The notes under the pieces: model-generated
What the model saw: the letters and a program-made list of their open reading frames with translations, nothing else
What the model was told of the DNA's origin: nothing
Databases searched by the model: none
Part shown: piece by piece, positions 26,451 to 36,058 of the stretch
Layout of the letters: every line of letters starts with the position of its first letter
Numbering within the stretch: position 1 is the first letter of the stretch
Assembly (NCBI RefSeq): GCF_023498005.1
Contig: NZ_CP097289.1
Location: 3,472,001 to 3,536,000, forward strand
Source: Streptomyces durmitorensis
Lineage (GTDB): Bacteria; Actinomycetota; Actinomycetes; Streptomycetales; Streptomycetaceae
Reading direction: 5' to 3'
DNA: 64,000 bases
Made by a program: the position numbers and the translations under genes

Positions 26451-27808
26451 CGCGCTCCCGCCTGGGGGGCCGCAGGAACGCCGGTGGCCCCTTGCCGCGG
26501 GACCGGCAGGTCCGCGGTGTCCGAGGTGTCCGAGGTGACCGCCGGATGCCACCCATGCCGCTCCAGCGCCCGCTGCAACGCGGCGACCATCGCAGGGTCG
26601 AACTGCGCCCCCGCGCAGCGGGACAACTCGGCCACGGCGGCCTCGACAGGCCGCCCTCGCCGATAGGACCGCGTGGACGTCATGGCGTCGAACGCGTCCG
26701 CGACGGCCACCACCCGCGCGAACTCCGGGATCTGCCGCCCCACGAGCCCGTACGGATACCCGCTCCCGTCGATCCGCTCGTGGTGGTGCAGGATCGCCGC
26801 CCGCGCCTCCCCGAGGAAGCCGATCCCGCGCACCATCTCGTGCCCGTACTCGGGATGCAGTTCGATGATCCGACGCTCCTGAGGGGTCAGAGGGCCGTCC
26901 TTGCGCAGCAGCCGGGTCGGTACGCCGAGTTTGCCGACGTCGTGCAGGATCCCGGCGAACCGCAGGCTCTCCACCCTCTCGTCCGCCATCCCCAGCTCCC
27001 GCGCGATCATCACGGAGGCCCGCCCCACGCGCTCGCTGTGCCCGCGGGTGTACTGGTCCTTGATGTCGACGGCCTGCACGAGCGCCCTGATCGTGGCCTG
27101 GTGGGCGGCGCGCTCGCGGTGGTACTGCGCGAAGACCCAGCAGGAGACCCCCATCGGGAGCAGCACGAGGAGCGCGGCGAGCGGCCCGTACGGACTGCGC
27201 CACAGCACCGCCATCATCAGACCGGCGAGGCCGTGCACCGCCACCGGCGCGAACGACCGCAGGAAGAGCCCACGCCAGGCGGTCCGCACCGGCACCCGTT
27301 CCGCGGTGGCCAGGATGCCGCCGTCCAGGACGGTCAGGACGAGGGAGAAGGCGAGGACGGCCGCTCCGGCGGGCGCAAGGGCGTACGGAAAGTCGGGCGC
27401 GGCCACCGCGTCGCGCCCGCCGAGCGCTCCGTGCACCCACGCCGCGGCCCAGGCGGCCAGGGCGATCTGGGCCGCGCGCCAGACCCTGCGCACCCACCGC
27501 GGCTTTCGCTCGACGCGGGCGAGCAGCGCCCCCGGCACCGCGACGAGCGCAGCGGCGGCGGGCGGCAGCAGGAAGACGGCGGCGAGCAGCACGGGGAAGA
27601 AGGTGCCGAGGCCGCCCAGACCGGGCGTGGCACGGCGGCCGATGACCCGACACCGCGTGACCTGCTCGCACCCGGCGTAGAGCGCGCCGAGCAGCGCGAG
27701 CGCGCCCCACGGCGTGCGCGACGAGGTCAGCGCGGGCGCGGCGCAGGCGGCGCCGGCGAGGGCGGCGCACAGGATGTAGGCGCGCGCCCATGGAGCGATG
27801 GACCGCAT
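26447..27808 (-). CDS. Membrane HD-GYP domain phosphodiesterase-like protein
   Basis: 453 aa from ATG 27808, preceded by GGAGGAG at 8 nt. Residues about 1-230 are membrane spans. The C-terminal domain begins at ALVQAVDIKDQYTRGHSERV, with LRFAGILHDVGKLGVP (HD pair), HHHERIDGSGYPYGL (HHE and GYP) and VADAFDAMTSTRSYR. All expected HD-GYP residues are present, so it is a plausible cyclic-dinucleotide phosphodiesterase. It is the first gene of a run HD-GYP, degenerate HD, TPR protein, possibly def. Confidence 0.9.
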   Translation of the reverse strand: MRSIAPWARAYILCAALAGAACAAPALTSSRTPWGALALLGALYAGCEQVTRCRVIGRRATPGLGGLGTFFPVLLAAVFLLPPAAAALVAVPGALLARVERKPRWVRRVWRAAQIALAAWAAAWVHGALGGRDAVAAPDFPYALAPAGAAVLAFSLVLTVLDGGILATAERVPVRTAWRGLFLRSFAPVAVHGLAGLMMAVLWRSPYGPLAALLVLLPMGVSCWVFAQYHRERAAHQATIRALVQAVDIKDQYTRGHSERVGRASVMIARELGMADERVESLRFAGILHDVGKLGVPTRLLRKDGPLTPQERRIIELHPEYGHEMVRGIGFLGEARAAILHHHERIDGSGYPYGLVGRQIPEFARVVAVADAFDAMTSTRSYRRGRPVEAAVAELSRCAGAQFDPAMVAALQRALERHGWHPAVTSDTSDTADLPVPRQGATGVPAAPQAGAR

Positions 27809-27991
27809 GGCACTGTCTCCTCCCCCGTGACCGTCCCCAGGGACCACGTTCCAAGGTCCGGAGACTAGAACGGCTGCCCCTCTCTCCGAGACCCCCTCGC
27901 AGAAATTGGCACGTACGAGTGATGGAGAACAGAAAAAAGCAGGTCGTGACGGAGTCCCGTCACGACCTGCCCACACTCAACTTCCGGAAGC

Positions 27992-28336
27992 TCAGGCCTC
28001 CTTGGCGCGCAGGCCCTTGGCCTGCACACCGCCCTCGGCGGTCACCGTCTCCACCGTCACGTCGTGGTCGGGCACGGCCTCGCCCGAGCGGATCAGATCG
28101 ATGCGTCCCATGACCTTGGCGCGCAGGTCGACGGGCACGTCGTCCTGGCCGCAGCAGCGCTTGACCAGCTTCTTGACCGCCTGCTCGAGGCCGTACTTCT
28201 CCAGGCACGGAGAGCACTCCTCGAAGTGCGTCTCGAACTTGGTGCAGTCGCTGTCCGGCATCTCGTGGTCCAGGAACTCATAGAGATGGTCCAGGACTTC
28301 ACTGCAATCCGTCTCGTGCGGCTCTCCGCAGCTCAT
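27992..28336 (-). CDS. rsrA: Redox-sensing zinc anti-sigma factor RsrA
   Basis: 114 aa, typical ZAS anti-sigma factor. It binds sigma-R when reduced; on disulfide stress it forms an intramolecular disulfide, releases zinc and frees sigma-R. The key residues fall exactly where the S. coelicolor protein has them: Cys3, Cys11, Cys31, His37, Cys41, Cys44, Cys61 and Cys62, with HFEECSPC as the core. Its ATG overlaps the sigR stop (ATGA), enforcing stoichiometric synthesis. Confidence 0.97.
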   Translation of the reverse strand: MSCGEPHETDCSEVLDHLYEFLDHEMPDSDCTKFETHFEECSPCLEKYGLEQAVKKLVKRCCGQDDVPVDLRAKVMGRIDLIRSGEAVPDHDVTVETVTAEGGVQAKGLRAKEA

Positions 28337-29166
28337 GAGCCTGAGCCTTTCGCTTCGTTCGACGACTCTGACGCGGCGCCGGCGGGGACGAGGCCGCGGT
28401 CACGGGCGTAGTCCTCGAGCATGCCGCGCAGTTGGCGACGGCCGCGGTGCAACCGGGACATCACCGTACCGATGGGTGTCCCCATAATGTCCGCGATCTC
28501 CTTGTACGCAAAGCCCTCTACATCTGCGAGATAGACGGCGATGCGGAATTCCTCGGGGATCGCCTGCAGCGCGGACTTCACGTCCGAGTCCGGCAGGTGG
28601 TCCAGCGCCTGCGACTCGGCCGAGCGCAGACCGGTGGACATGTGCGACTCGGCGCGCGCGAGCTGCCAGTCCTCGATCTCCTCGGCGGCGCTGCGCTGGG
28701 GCTCGCGCTGCTTCTTGCGGTACGAGTTGATGAACGTGTTGGTGAGGATGCGGTACAGCCACGCCTTGAGGTTGGTGCCCTCACGGAACTGGTGGAACGA
28801 CGCGTACGCCTTGGCGTAGGTCTCCTGCACCAGGTCCTCGGCGTCCGCCGGGTTGCGCGTCATGCGCAGCGCCGCCGAGTACATCTGGTCGAGGAATCCC
28901 AGGGCGTCCCGCTCGAAGCGGGCCGTGCGCTCCGCCTGCGTCTCCTCGGGCTGCGCCTGGCCGTTCTCGGCCCCTGCGTCGGTCCCAGTGACCGGACCCA
29001 CCTCCTCCAAAGACGTGGTGAGACCGAATGCAGCCCCACTCGAATCGGAGGATAGACGACGATCCGGTCCCGCCGCCGCCCGAATAGGAGCGGTCTTGGG
29101 CGCGCTCAGCACCGTCCATTCCAGGTCAGAGGCGCTGGAGCGGGCCGGGCAGATGGTCGAACCCAT
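28333..29166 (-). CDS. sigR: ECF sigma factor SigR, with long-form sigma-R' start
   Basis: 277 codons from ATG 29166. An internal GTG at 29001, directly after GAGGAG, gives the standard 222-residue sigma-R. The long start adds exactly 55 residues, as reported for the unstable, stress-induced sigma-R' of S. coelicolor. Region 2 includes [20 protein letters not shown] and [12 protein letters not shown]; region 4 has [18 protein letters not shown] and [14 protein letters not shown]. It directs thiol-oxidative-stress genes (trx, mycothiol). The upstream sigma-R promoter at 29215-29240 gives positive autoregulation. Confidence 0.96.
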   Translation of the reverse strand: MGSTICPARSSASDLEWTVLSAPKTAPIRAAAGPDRRLSSDSSGAAFGLTTSLEEVGPVTGTDAGAENGQAQPEETQAERTARFERDALGFLDQMYSAALRMTRNPADAEDLVQETYAKAYASFHQFREGTNLKAWLYRILTNTFINSYRKKQREPQRSAAEEIEDWQLARAESHMSTGLRSAESQALDHLPDSDVKSALQAIPEEFRIAVYLADVEGFAYKEIADIMGTPIGTVMSRLHRGRRQLRGMLEDYARDRGLVPAGAASESSNEAKGSGS

Positions 29167-29214
29167 GCGGCGGACTTCCTCTCGTACTAACAGCGTTTAG
29201 CGTCTGTTCGGCAC

Positions 29215-29240
29215 AACAGAGGTCATCCGCGCAACATTCC
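29215..29240 (-). promoter_or_regulatory. Sigma-R-dependent promoter of sigR (sigRp2 type)
   Basis: On the minus strand GGAAT (29240-29236), 18 nt, then GTT (29217-29215), the exact sigma-R consensus GGAAT-N18-GTT. It lies 49 bp before the long sigR ATG and overlaps the last codons of the upstream hydrolase gene. Confidence 0.9.
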
Positions 29241-29900
29241 CGTCCAGCGGATGACGCCATCCGTGATGAGCGTCATGGCATCGGCCTCGCTGATTCCCGC
29301 GCGTTTCGGCGTCCCGAAGCTGTGATCGCCGCTGGGCACCTCCACCAGTTCGTACGACCCCTCGGGGAATTCGGCGGGCTTCCCGAAGGGGTCGTTGCCG
29401 CCCTGCACCACCAGCGTCGGCACTCCGGCGCCGAGCAGTTCCTCCGCGCGCGACTTCTCCGGCTTGCCCGGCGGGTGCAGCGGGAAGCTGAGGGCGAGCA
29501 CAGCGGCGGCGCCCAGTTCGGTGGCGGTGCGGCACGCGACGCGGGCCCCGGCGCTGCGACCTCCCGCGATCACCGGGAGCCCCGGTTTCGCCAGCGCGGG
29601 CCACAGGCCCCGCCATCCCACGTCCAGCGTCTTGGGGGCGGGCGCCAGCTTCTTGCCCGCCACCCGCCAGGGCTGCTCCACCAGGGCGACGGTCACGCCG
29701 TGTGCGGGCAGCGCGGCGGCGACGGCTTTCAGGTCACGGGCCTCGATGCCGCCGCCCGCTCCGTGGCTGAGGGCCAGGATCAGCCGCGCCTCGGCCTTGG
29801 GCGCGGGGTGCCAGGTGATGCGCGCGTCACCCGCGTCGGTCGGAACGATCTCACTCTTGGGCTCGCTCTGGGGCTCACTCTGGGGCTCACTCTTGGTCAC
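29223..29900 (-). CDS. Alpha/beta-hydrolase of the KANL3/Tex30 (dienelactone hydrolase-like) type
   Basis: 225 aa from GTG 29900, one base after the stop of the SRAP gene. Catalytic triad candidates: Ser in GGRSAGARV, Asp in VVQGGNDPFG and His in PSGDHSFGTP. SHGAGGGI forms the oxyanion strand-turn. The N-terminus has a short repeat of Ser-Glu-Pro units encoded by direct DNA repeats. Substrate unknown. Its 3' end carries the sigR promoter, so read-through from here also reaches sigR. Confidence 0.87.
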   Translation of the reverse strand: MTKSEPQSEPQSEPKSEIVPTDAGDARITWHPAPKAEARLILALSHGAGGGIEARDLKAVAAALPAHGVTVALVEQPWRVAGKKLAPAPKTLDVGWRGLWPALAKPGLPVIAGGRSAGARVACRTATELGAAAVLALSFPLHPPGKPEKSRAEELLGAGVPTLVVQGGNDPFGKPAEFPEGSYELVEVPSGDHSFGTPKRAGISEADAMTLITDGVIRWTGMLRG

Positions 29901-29901
29901 G

Positions 29902-30717
29902 TCAGAAGAGTGTGCCTTCTTCGGGGCCCTCCAGCTCCTTGAGCAGCTCCGGCCCGTTGTTGCGCACGTTGCTGACCGCCGTCGACACCGGGTAGGCCCG
30001 CATCAGGCCGTGCGGCGGCGGTTCCAGGAGCGTCCGCAGGTCCTCGACGTCCGTGCGCGCGGGGTCGAGCCAGGCGTCCCAGCGGTCCGGCGTCAGCATC
30101 AGCGGCATCCGCGGGTGGATGTCGGCCAGCGTGCGCGGCCCCTCGTCGGGCGCGACCGCCAGGGGCGAGGTCTCCGCCTCCGTGGTGATCACCGTGCAGG
30201 TCACCCACCAGGCGAGGGGGTGCTCGTCGGGGAGCGTCTTGTCGCGCCAGAACTCATAGAGCCCCGCCATCGCGAAGACCGAGCCGTCGGCGGGCGTCAC
30301 GAAGTACGGCTGCTTGCGCGGCCTCTTCTTCTTGCCCTCGACCTCGAGGTCCCGCTCGCCGGATCCCGTGACCCACTCGTAGTACCCGTCGGCCGGGATG
30401 ACGCAGCGGCGCGAGGTGAAGGCCCGGCGGTACGAGGGCTTCTCGTGCACCGTCTCCGCGCGGGCGTTGATCATCCGGGCGCCGCCCTCGGGCGTCTTGG
30501 ACCAGGACGGGACGAGGCCCCACTTGAGTGTGCGCAGCTGGCGAACCGGTCGGGGGTCTTCGGCGTCTTTCACAGGACGGTCGAGGACCGCGTAGACCTC
30601 CTTCGTGGGAGCCACGTTGAAATCGGGGGCCAGCGCCTCCTCCGGCTCCCACTTCTCGATCTCGAAGACTCCTGCGAGATCCTCGGGCCTACGACTCGAT
30701 GCATACCGTCCGCACAT
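29902..30717 (-). CDS. SOS response-associated peptidase (SRAP/HMCES/YedK family)
   Basis: 271 aa. It begins MCGRY; Cys2 becomes N-terminal after Met removal and forms the thiazolidine crosslink with abasic sites in single-stranded DNA. Other family landmarks: NVAPTKEVYAV, LKWGLVPSWS, INARAETV, RRCVIPADGYYEW with the Glu, and DIHPRMPLML with the catalytic His. It shields abasic sites at replication forks. The ATG at 30717 is fixed by the MCGRY requirement. The divergent M50 gene is only 49 bp away. Confidence 0.94.
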   Translation of the reverse strand: MCGRYASSRRPEDLAGVFEIEKWEPEEALAPDFNVAPTKEVYAVLDRPVKDAEDPRPVRQLRTLKWGLVPSWSKTPEGGARMINARAETVHEKPSYRRAFTSRRCVIPADGYYEWVTGSGERDLEVEGKKKRPRKQPYFVTPADGSVFAMAGLYEFWRDKTLPDEHPLAWWVTCTVITTEAETSPLAVAPDEGPRTLADIHPRMPLMLTPDRWDAWLDPARTDVEDLRTLLEPPPHGLMRAYPVSTAVSNVRNNGPELLKELEGPEEGTLF

Positions 30718-30766
30718 ACGTGCCAGACTGCCAGACCCCGTACGACCAGAGGAGCCGGTCCCGACA

Positions 30767-31501
30767 ATGGCACGAGCAATGGAAAGCATGGCGAACGCCA
30801 GCCTGACCGACCTCTGGGACCGCGTCTTCGGCACCCAGGCCGCCCCCGACGAGTGGCTGGTGATCGCCACCGGTGTCGTCGCGCTCGCCGTCGTCGTCCC
30901 GCACGGCATCTGGCGGGTCGCCCGCAACGCGATCACCATCGCGCACGAGGGCGGCCACGGCCTGGTCGCGCTGCTCACCGGGCGCCGCCTCGACGGCATC
31001 CGGCTGCACTCCGACACCAGCGGCCTCACCGTCTCCCGCGGCAAGCCCACAGGGCTCGGCATGATCCTCACCGCGGCCTCCGGCTACACCGCGCCGCCCC
31101 TCCTGGGCCTCGCCGGCGCCGCGCTGCTCGCCGCCGACCACATCACGGCGTTCCTGTGGATCGCGACGGCGCTGCTCATCGTGATGCTCGTCATGATCCG
31201 GAACGCGTACGGCGCCCTCACCGTGATCATCACCGGCGGCACCTTCCTGCTCGTCTCCTGGCTGACCAGCTCGCAGGTGCAGGCAGCGTTCGCGTACGCG
31301 GTGGTGTGGTTCCTGCTCCTGGGAGGCGTACGTCCCGCCTTCGAGCTCCAGTCCAAGCGCAGGCGCGGCGGCGCGGGCGACTCGGACGCGGACCAGCTGT
31401 CCCGGCTCACGCACGTGCCCGCGGGTATGTGGCTCTTCCTCTTCCACGCCGTCTCACTGTGCTCACTGATAGGCGGCGGACGCTGGCTGCTCGGGCTCTG
31501 A
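30767..31501 (+). CDS. M50B-type membrane zinc metallopeptidase
   Basis: 244 aa from ATG 30767, with alternatives at 30779 and 30788. The zinc motif HEGGH lies in TIAHEGGHGLVALLTGRRLDG, followed by several membrane helices (PPLLGLAGAALLAAD, FLWIATALLIVMLVMI, VVWFLLLGG). This is the compact M50 family annotated in actinobacteria, different from the larger site-2 protease Rip1. No PDZ domain is seen. Substrate unknown. Divergent from the SRAP gene. Confidence 0.86.
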   Translation: MARAMESMANASLTDLWDRVFGTQAAPDEWLVIATGVVALAVVVPHGIWRVARNAITIAHEGGHGLVALLTGRRLDGIRLHSDTSGLTVSRGKPTGLGMILTAASGYTAPPLLGLAGAALLAADHITAFLWIATALLIVMLVMIRNAYGALTVIITGGTFLLVSWLTSSQVQAAFAYAVVWFLLLGGVRPAFELQSKRRRGGAGDSDADQLSRLTHVPAGMWLFLFHAVSLCSLIGGGRWLLGL

Positions 31502-31542
31502 GCAGCGGACTTCCCCCAGCTCCCTGCCACTAAAGTGGGGGC

Positions 31543-32859
31543 ATGACCGTTAACCCAGCGCACAGCACCCTCTGGCCAGCCCCGCACGCGAGCGGAGCCG
31601 TCGCCGCGACGGTCCATGTGCCCGGGTCCAAATCGGTCACCAACCGCGGCCTCGTCCTCGCCGCACTCGCCGCCGAGCCCGGCTGGCTGCGCCGGCCGCT
31701 GCGCTCCCGCGACACGTTGCTGATGGCGGGAGCCCTGCGCACGCTCGGCGTCGGCATCGAGGAGGGCGTGGGCCCGGACGGCTCCGGTGAGGCCTGGCGC
31801 ATCATCCCGTCCGGCCTCCAGGGCCCCGCCACGGTCGACGTCGGCAACGCCGGCACGGTCATGCGGTTCCTGCCCCCGGTCGCCGCCCTGGCCGACGGCT
31901 CGATCCGCTTCGACGGCGACCCCCGTTCGTACGAGCGGCCGCTGGACGGCGTGATCGACGCCCTGCGCGTGCTCGGCGCCCGTATCGACGACGACAGCCG
32001 CGGCGCGCTGCCGCTGACCGTGCACGGCAGCGGCGCCCTGGACGGCGGCCCGGTCGAGATCGACGCCTCCTCCTCCTCGCAGTTCGTCAGCGCCCTGCTG
32101 CTCTCGGGCCCGCGCTTCAACCAGGGTGTCGAGGTACGTCACACCGGCTCCGCCCTGCCCTCCATGCCGCACATCCGGATGACCGTCGACATGCTCCGCG
32201 CGGTCGGCGCCCAGGTGGACACCCCGGAGTCCGGCGGCGAGCCGAACGTGTGGCGGGTCACCCCCGGCGCTCTCCTCGGCCGCGACCTGACCGTCGAGCC
32301 CGACCTCTCCAACGCCCAGCCGTTCCTGGCCGCCGCGCTGGTCACCGGCGGCCGTGTCACCATCCCCGACTGGCCCGCGCACACCACGCAGCCCGGCGAC
32401 AAGCTGCGGGAGATCTTCACCGAGATGGGTGGTTCCTGCGAACTGACCCCGCAGGGGCTCGTGTTCACCGGCTCCGGCTCGATCCACGGCATCGACGTGG
32501 ACCTGAGCGAGGTCGGCGAGCTCACCCCCGGCATCGCGGCCGTCGCGGCCCTCGCCGACTCCCCCTCGACCCTGCGCGGCGTCGCCCACCTGCGCCTGCA
32601 CGAGACGGACCGCCTGGCGGCCCTCACCAAGGAGATCAACGAACTGGGCGGCGACGTCACGGAGACCGCCGACGGCCTGCACATCCGTCCGCGCCGCCTG
32701 CACGGCGGGATCTTCCACACGTACGACGACCACCGCATGGCCACCGCGGGCGCGATCATCGGCCTGGCGGTGGAGGGCGTACAGATCGAGAATGTCGCGA
32801 CGACGGCGAAGACGCTGCCCGACTTCCCCGACCTCTGGACCGGAATGCTCGGGAACTGA
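31543..32859 (+). CDS. aroA: 3-Phosphoshikimate 1-carboxyvinyltransferase (EPSP synthase)
   Basis: 438 aa, the usual length. It joins shikimate-3-phosphate and phosphoenolpyruvate in the shikimate pathway. Substrate-binding blocks: [20 protein letters not shown] near the N-terminus, [16 protein letters not shown], and at the C-terminus [20 protein letters not shown] with [18 protein letters not shown]. The PEP-site segment is GNAGTVMRF, with Val where many class I enzymes have a Thr/Ala pair. It is followed 15 nt later by rsgA, probably in one transcript. Confidence 0.96.
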   Translation: MTVNPAHSTLWPAPHASGAVAATVHVPGSKSVTNRGLVLAALAAEPGWLRRPLRSRDTLLMAGALRTLGVGIEEGVGPDGSGEAWRIIPSGLQGPATVDVGNAGTVMRFLPPVAALADGSIRFDGDPRSYERPLDGVIDALRVLGARIDDDSRGALPLTVHGSGALDGGPVEIDASSSSQFVSALLLSGPRFNQGVEVRHTGSALPSMPHIRMTVDMLRAVGAQVDTPESGGEPNVWRVTPGALLGRDLTVEPDLSNAQPFLAAALVTGGRVTIPDWPAHTTQPGDKLREIFTEMGGSCELTPQGLVFTGSGSIHGIDVDLSEVGELTPGIAAVAALADSPSTLRGVAHLRLHETDRLAALTKEINELGGDVTETADGLHIRPRRLHGGIFHTYDDHRMATAGAIIGLAVEGVQIENVATTAKTLPDFPDLWTGMLGN

Positions 32860-32874
32860 CGGGCTGATCCAGAC

Positions 32875-33888
32875 ATGCGCCGCTACGGAAAGAACCCCGA
32901 CGAGGACGACATCCGCGTCCGCCCCAACCGCAAGGGCAACCGCCCGCGCACCCACATCAGGCCCAAGCACGAGGACGCGTCCGACGGGATGGTCCTCACC
33001 GTCGACCGGGGCCGCCTCACCGTCCTGGTCGACGACCGGATCGTGCTGGCCATGAAGGCCCGCGAACTGGGCCGCAAGGCCGCCGTGGTGGGCGACCGGG
33101 TCTCGCTCGTCGGCGATCTCTCCGGCAAGAAGGACACCCTCGCGCGCATCGTGCGCATCTCGCCGCGCACGTCGGTCCTGCGGCGCACGGCCGACGACGA
33201 CGACCCCTACGAGCGGGTGGTCGTCGCCAACGCCGACCAGCTCGCCATCGTGACCGCCCTCGCCGATCCGGAGCCGCGCACGCGCCTGATCGACCGCTGC
33301 ATCGTGGCGGCGTACGACGGCGGTCTCACGCCGCTCCTCGTCCTGACCAAGTCCGACCTGGCGTCCGCGGACAAGCTCCTGGAGACGTACTCCACGCTCG
33401 ACATGCCCTACGTGGTGACCAGCCGCGAGGAGTTCACCGACGACGCGGAGCTCTCCCGGGTGCACGAGGTGCTCGACGGCAAGGTCACCGCGTTCGTCGG
33501 GCACTCCGGGGTGGGCAAGACGACGCTGGTCAACGCCCTGGTCCCGGAGGAGCAGCGGCGCAGCACCGGGCACGTCAACGCCGTCACGGGCCGCGGCCGG
33601 CACACCACCGTGTCGGCGCTCGCGCTCCCCCTGGCGGGCTCGACCGGCGGCTGGGTGGTCGACACGCCCGGCGTGCGCTCCTTCGGCCTGCACCACGTCG
33701 ACCCGTCCCGCGTCATCCTCGCCTTCCCTGACCTGGTGCCGGGGACGGAGGGCTGTCCGCGTGCGTGCAGTCACGACGAGACGGACTGCGCACTGGACGC
33801 GTGGGTGGAGGAGGGACACGCGGATCCCGCGCGTCTCTACTCACTGCGCAGGCTCCTCGAGACCCGCGAGCGACGCGAGGACGACTGA
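32875..33888 (+). CDS. rsgA: Ribosome small-subunit GTPase RsgA
   Basis: 337 aa, circularly permuted GTPase that checks late 30S maturation. An N-terminal OB fold starts near 35. G4 (LTKSD) precedes G1 (VGHSGVGKTTLVNAL) and G3 (DTPGVRSFG), the permuted order diagnostic of the family. The C-terminal zinc finger shows CPRACSHDETDC. It lies 15 nt after aroA in the same direction. Confidence 0.95.
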   Translation: MRRYGKNPDEDDIRVRPNRKGNRPRTHIRPKHEDASDGMVLTVDRGRLTVLVDDRIVLAMKARELGRKAAVVGDRVSLVGDLSGKKDTLARIVRISPRTSVLRRTADDDDPYERVVVANADQLAIVTALADPEPRTRLIDRCIVAAYDGGLTPLLVLTKSDLASADKLLETYSTLDMPYVVTSREEFTDDAELSRVHEVLDGKVTAFVGHSGVGKTTLVNALVPEEQRRSTGHVNAVTGRGRHTTVSALALPLAGSTGGWVVDTPGVRSFGLHHVDPSRVILAFPDLVPGTEGCPRACSHDETDCALDAWVEEGHADPARLYSLRRLLETRERREDD

Positions 33889-33997
33889 CCTCGCCGTTGT
33901 GCGCGCCCGATCCACCGCGGCAAGGGCATAATCGCACCAGGCCTGATCCAGGCCGGGCGAGGCGGTCACCGAACGTACGGTTGCGGGAGGCAGATTC

Positions 33998-34321
33998 ATG
34001 GCGTGGCTGCTGGTCATCGTCGCGGGGTTCCTGGAGACCGGGTTCGCGGTCTGCCTCAAGCTCTCGCACGGCTTCACCCGGCTCTGGCCGACGATCACCT
34101 TCGCTGCCTTCGCCCTCGGCAGTTTCGGCCTGCTCACCCTCGCGCTGCGCAAGCTCGACGTGGGTCCCGCGTACGCGGTCTGGACGGGCATCGGCGCCGC
34201 GGGCACCGCGATCTACGGAATGGTCTTCCTCGGCGACGTGGTCTCGACGCTCAAGATCGTCTCCATCTCGCTGGTGATCGCGGGCGTCATCGGCCTCCAG
34301 CTCTCGGGCTCCGCCCACTGA
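33998..34321 (+). CDS. Small multidrug resistance (SMR) family exporter
   Basis: 107 aa with four membrane helices, the usual SMR size. The essential membrane Glu is in AGFLETGFAVCLKLSHGF, and AYAVWTGIGAAGTAIYGMVF is the family's helix-3 signature. The sequence resembles the SugE/guanidinium exporter branch more than QacE, but this is uncertain. GGGAGG precedes the ATG. It converges with the TetR gene 21 bp downstream, which may regulate it. Confidence 0.92.
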   Translation: MAWLLVIVAGFLETGFAVCLKLSHGFTRLWPTITFAAFALGSFGLLTLALRKLDVGPAYAVWTGIGAAGTAIYGMVFLGDVVSTLKIVSISLVIAGVIGLQLSGSAH

Positions 34322-34342
34322 GCACTCGTTGAGCGCGAGCCC

Positions 34343-34948
34343 TCAGGCGCCGGTCCACCGTCCGATCACCCCGCGCACCAGCTCCACGGGATCCTCACCC
34401 GCCGGCGAGGGCGCGACGACGTACGACAGCGCCATCCGCACGGCGCTCTCGCAGGCCATCGCCAGCTCCTCGGTGTCCTTCGGCCGCGCCCTGCCGTTCA
34501 GTGCGTTCACCGCCTTGTCCCGGACGAGGGCGAGCAGTTCGGCGGGCGAGGGGACGCCCGCGTCCGCGCGCCGCTGCGCCGGTACGGGCGACGCGGAGGC
34601 CCTGGGCCTGCTCGGCGCGGGCAGGCGTTCGCTCCAGCAGCCGGTGAGCATGGCCCGCGCGAGTTCGTTCCCGCGTGCGGCGGCGATCGTCCACGCGCTC
34701 ACGGCGGCGAGCCGGTCCACCGGACCGCCCTCCACCGCCAACGCGCGCTCCACACCGTGCAGATACGCGTCGGTCTCGCGCCGGAGCAGGGCGCGCGCGA
34801 GGCCGTCCTTGCTGCCGAACTCGTTGTAGAGGGTCTGCCGGGACACTCCGGCGGTGGCCGCGACATCGACCATGCGTACGCCTGGCCAAGGTCGGCGGGC
34901 GAGCGCCGTCTTGGCCGCGTCCAGTAAGGATTCCCGTGCTGCAGGCAT
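34343..34948 (-). CDS. TetR-family transcriptional regulator
   Basis: 201 aa. The N-terminal helix-turn-helix reads VRMVDVAATAGVSRQTLYNEF at about 24-44, followed by KDGLARALLRRE. The C-terminal ligand domain has no recognisable specificity. It lies tail to tail with the SMR gene and is divergent from hisN. A role in controlling efflux is possible but unproven. Confidence 0.9.
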   Translation of the reverse strand: MPAARESLLDAAKTALARRPWPGVRMVDVAATAGVSRQTLYNEFGSKDGLARALLRRETDAYLHGVERALAVEGGPVDRLAAVSAWTIAAARGNELARAMLTGCWSERLPAPSRPRASASPVPAQRRADAGVPSPAELLALVRDKAVNALNGRARPKDTEELAMACESAVRMALSYVVAPSPAGEDPVELVRGVIGRWTGA

Positions 34949-35111
34949 CGTCGCCTCCCGGGGGCCGAAGCGGCTCTGCGGCCAGAGTTGACGCGCTCGG
35001 GAGCGGTGTCAATAGTCCCGGCGCGACCTCGCACGGTATGCGTCATGTCCCGGAATGGCCCGGACATACGGTGCTGTGGCTCAGGCACAACGAGATCGAT
35101 ACTGTTCACTC

Positions 35112-35912
35112 ATGCCCGACTACCACGATGATCTGCGTCTTGCCCACGTCCTCGCGGACGCCGCCGACGCCGCGACGATGGACCGGTTCAAGGCCCTCGA
35201 CCTCAAGGTCGAGACCAAGCCGGACATGACGCCGGTGAGCGAGGCGGACAAAACGGCCGAGGAACTGATCCGGTCGAACCTGAAGCGGGGGCGGCCGCGC
35301 GACGCGATCCTCGGCGAGGAGTTCGGCGTCGAGGGCACGGGCCCACGCCGCTGGGTGATCGACCCGATCGACGGCACCAAGAACTACGTACGCGGGGTGC
35401 CGGTCTGGGCCACGCTGATCGCGCTGATGGAGGCGGGCGAGGGCGGCTTTCAGCCGGTGGTGGGTGTCGTGTCGGCGCCGGCCCTCGGGCGGCGCTGGTG
35501 GGCGGCGAAGGGTGCGGGCGCCTTCACCGGGCGCAGCCTGACCTCCGCGAGCCGGCTCAAGGCCTCCAAGGTCTCGCGGCTCCAGGACGCTTCCTTCGCG
35601 TACTCCTCGCTCTCGGGCTGGGAGGAGCAGGGACGCCTCGACGGGTTCATGGACCTCACGCGCGCGGTCTGGCGCACCCGTGGGTACGGCGACTTCTGGC
35701 CGTACATGATGGTCGCCGAGGGCTCGATCGACATCTGCGCGGAGCCCGAGCTCTCGCTCTGGGACATGGCGGCGACCGCGATCATCGTGACCGAGGCGGG
35801 CGGCACCTTCACCGGCCTCGACGGCGCTCCGGGCCCGCACAGCGGCAACGCGGCGGCGTCGAACGGCCTGCTCCACGACGAGCTGCTCGGCTACCTCAAC
35901 CAGCGCTACTGA
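35112..35912 (+). CDS. hisN: Histidinol-phosphatase HisN (inositol monophosphatase family)
   Basis: 266 aa. Metal and phosphate ligands: Glu in [22 protein letters not shown] (two Asp, Asp-Gly-Thr) and [17 protein letters not shown]. The actinobacterial HisN branch has this [10 protein letters not shown] form. It dephosphorylates L-histidinol phosphate, the penultimate part of histidine biosynthesis; other IMPase substrates cannot be excluded. It is not next to other his genes, as is normal for this phosphatase in actinobacteria. Confidence 0.9.
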   Translation: MPDYHDDLRLAHVLADAADAATMDRFKALDLKVETKPDMTPVSEADKTAEELIRSNLKRGRPRDAILGEEFGVEGTGPRRWVIDPIDGTKNYVRGVPVWATLIALMEAGEGGFQPVVGVVSAPALGRRWWAAKGAGAFTGRSLTSASRLKASKVSRLQDASFAYSSLSGWEEQGRLDGFMDLTRAVWRTRGYGDFWPYMMVAEGSIDICAEPELSLWDMAATAIIVTEAGGTFTGLDGAPGPHSGNAAASNGLLHDELLGYLNQRY

Positions 35913-36058
35913 GGCGCGCGCCTCGTCGGCGCACGCCCTGAACCGGCAGCACGCGCCCTCTTGTTGATGACCCGCATGGCTGCGACTCTGAGAGTCCCCC
36001 CACTTGTGAACTTGTGAATCGCTTCTCTTGCGGTCCACTCAGGAGGTGGCTCAAGCCC

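Noticed and set aside
25065..27868. Long plus-strand frames opposite the HD-domain genes
   Set aside because: Antisense shadows; the HD, HHE and GYP motifs and overlapping starts are on the minus strand.
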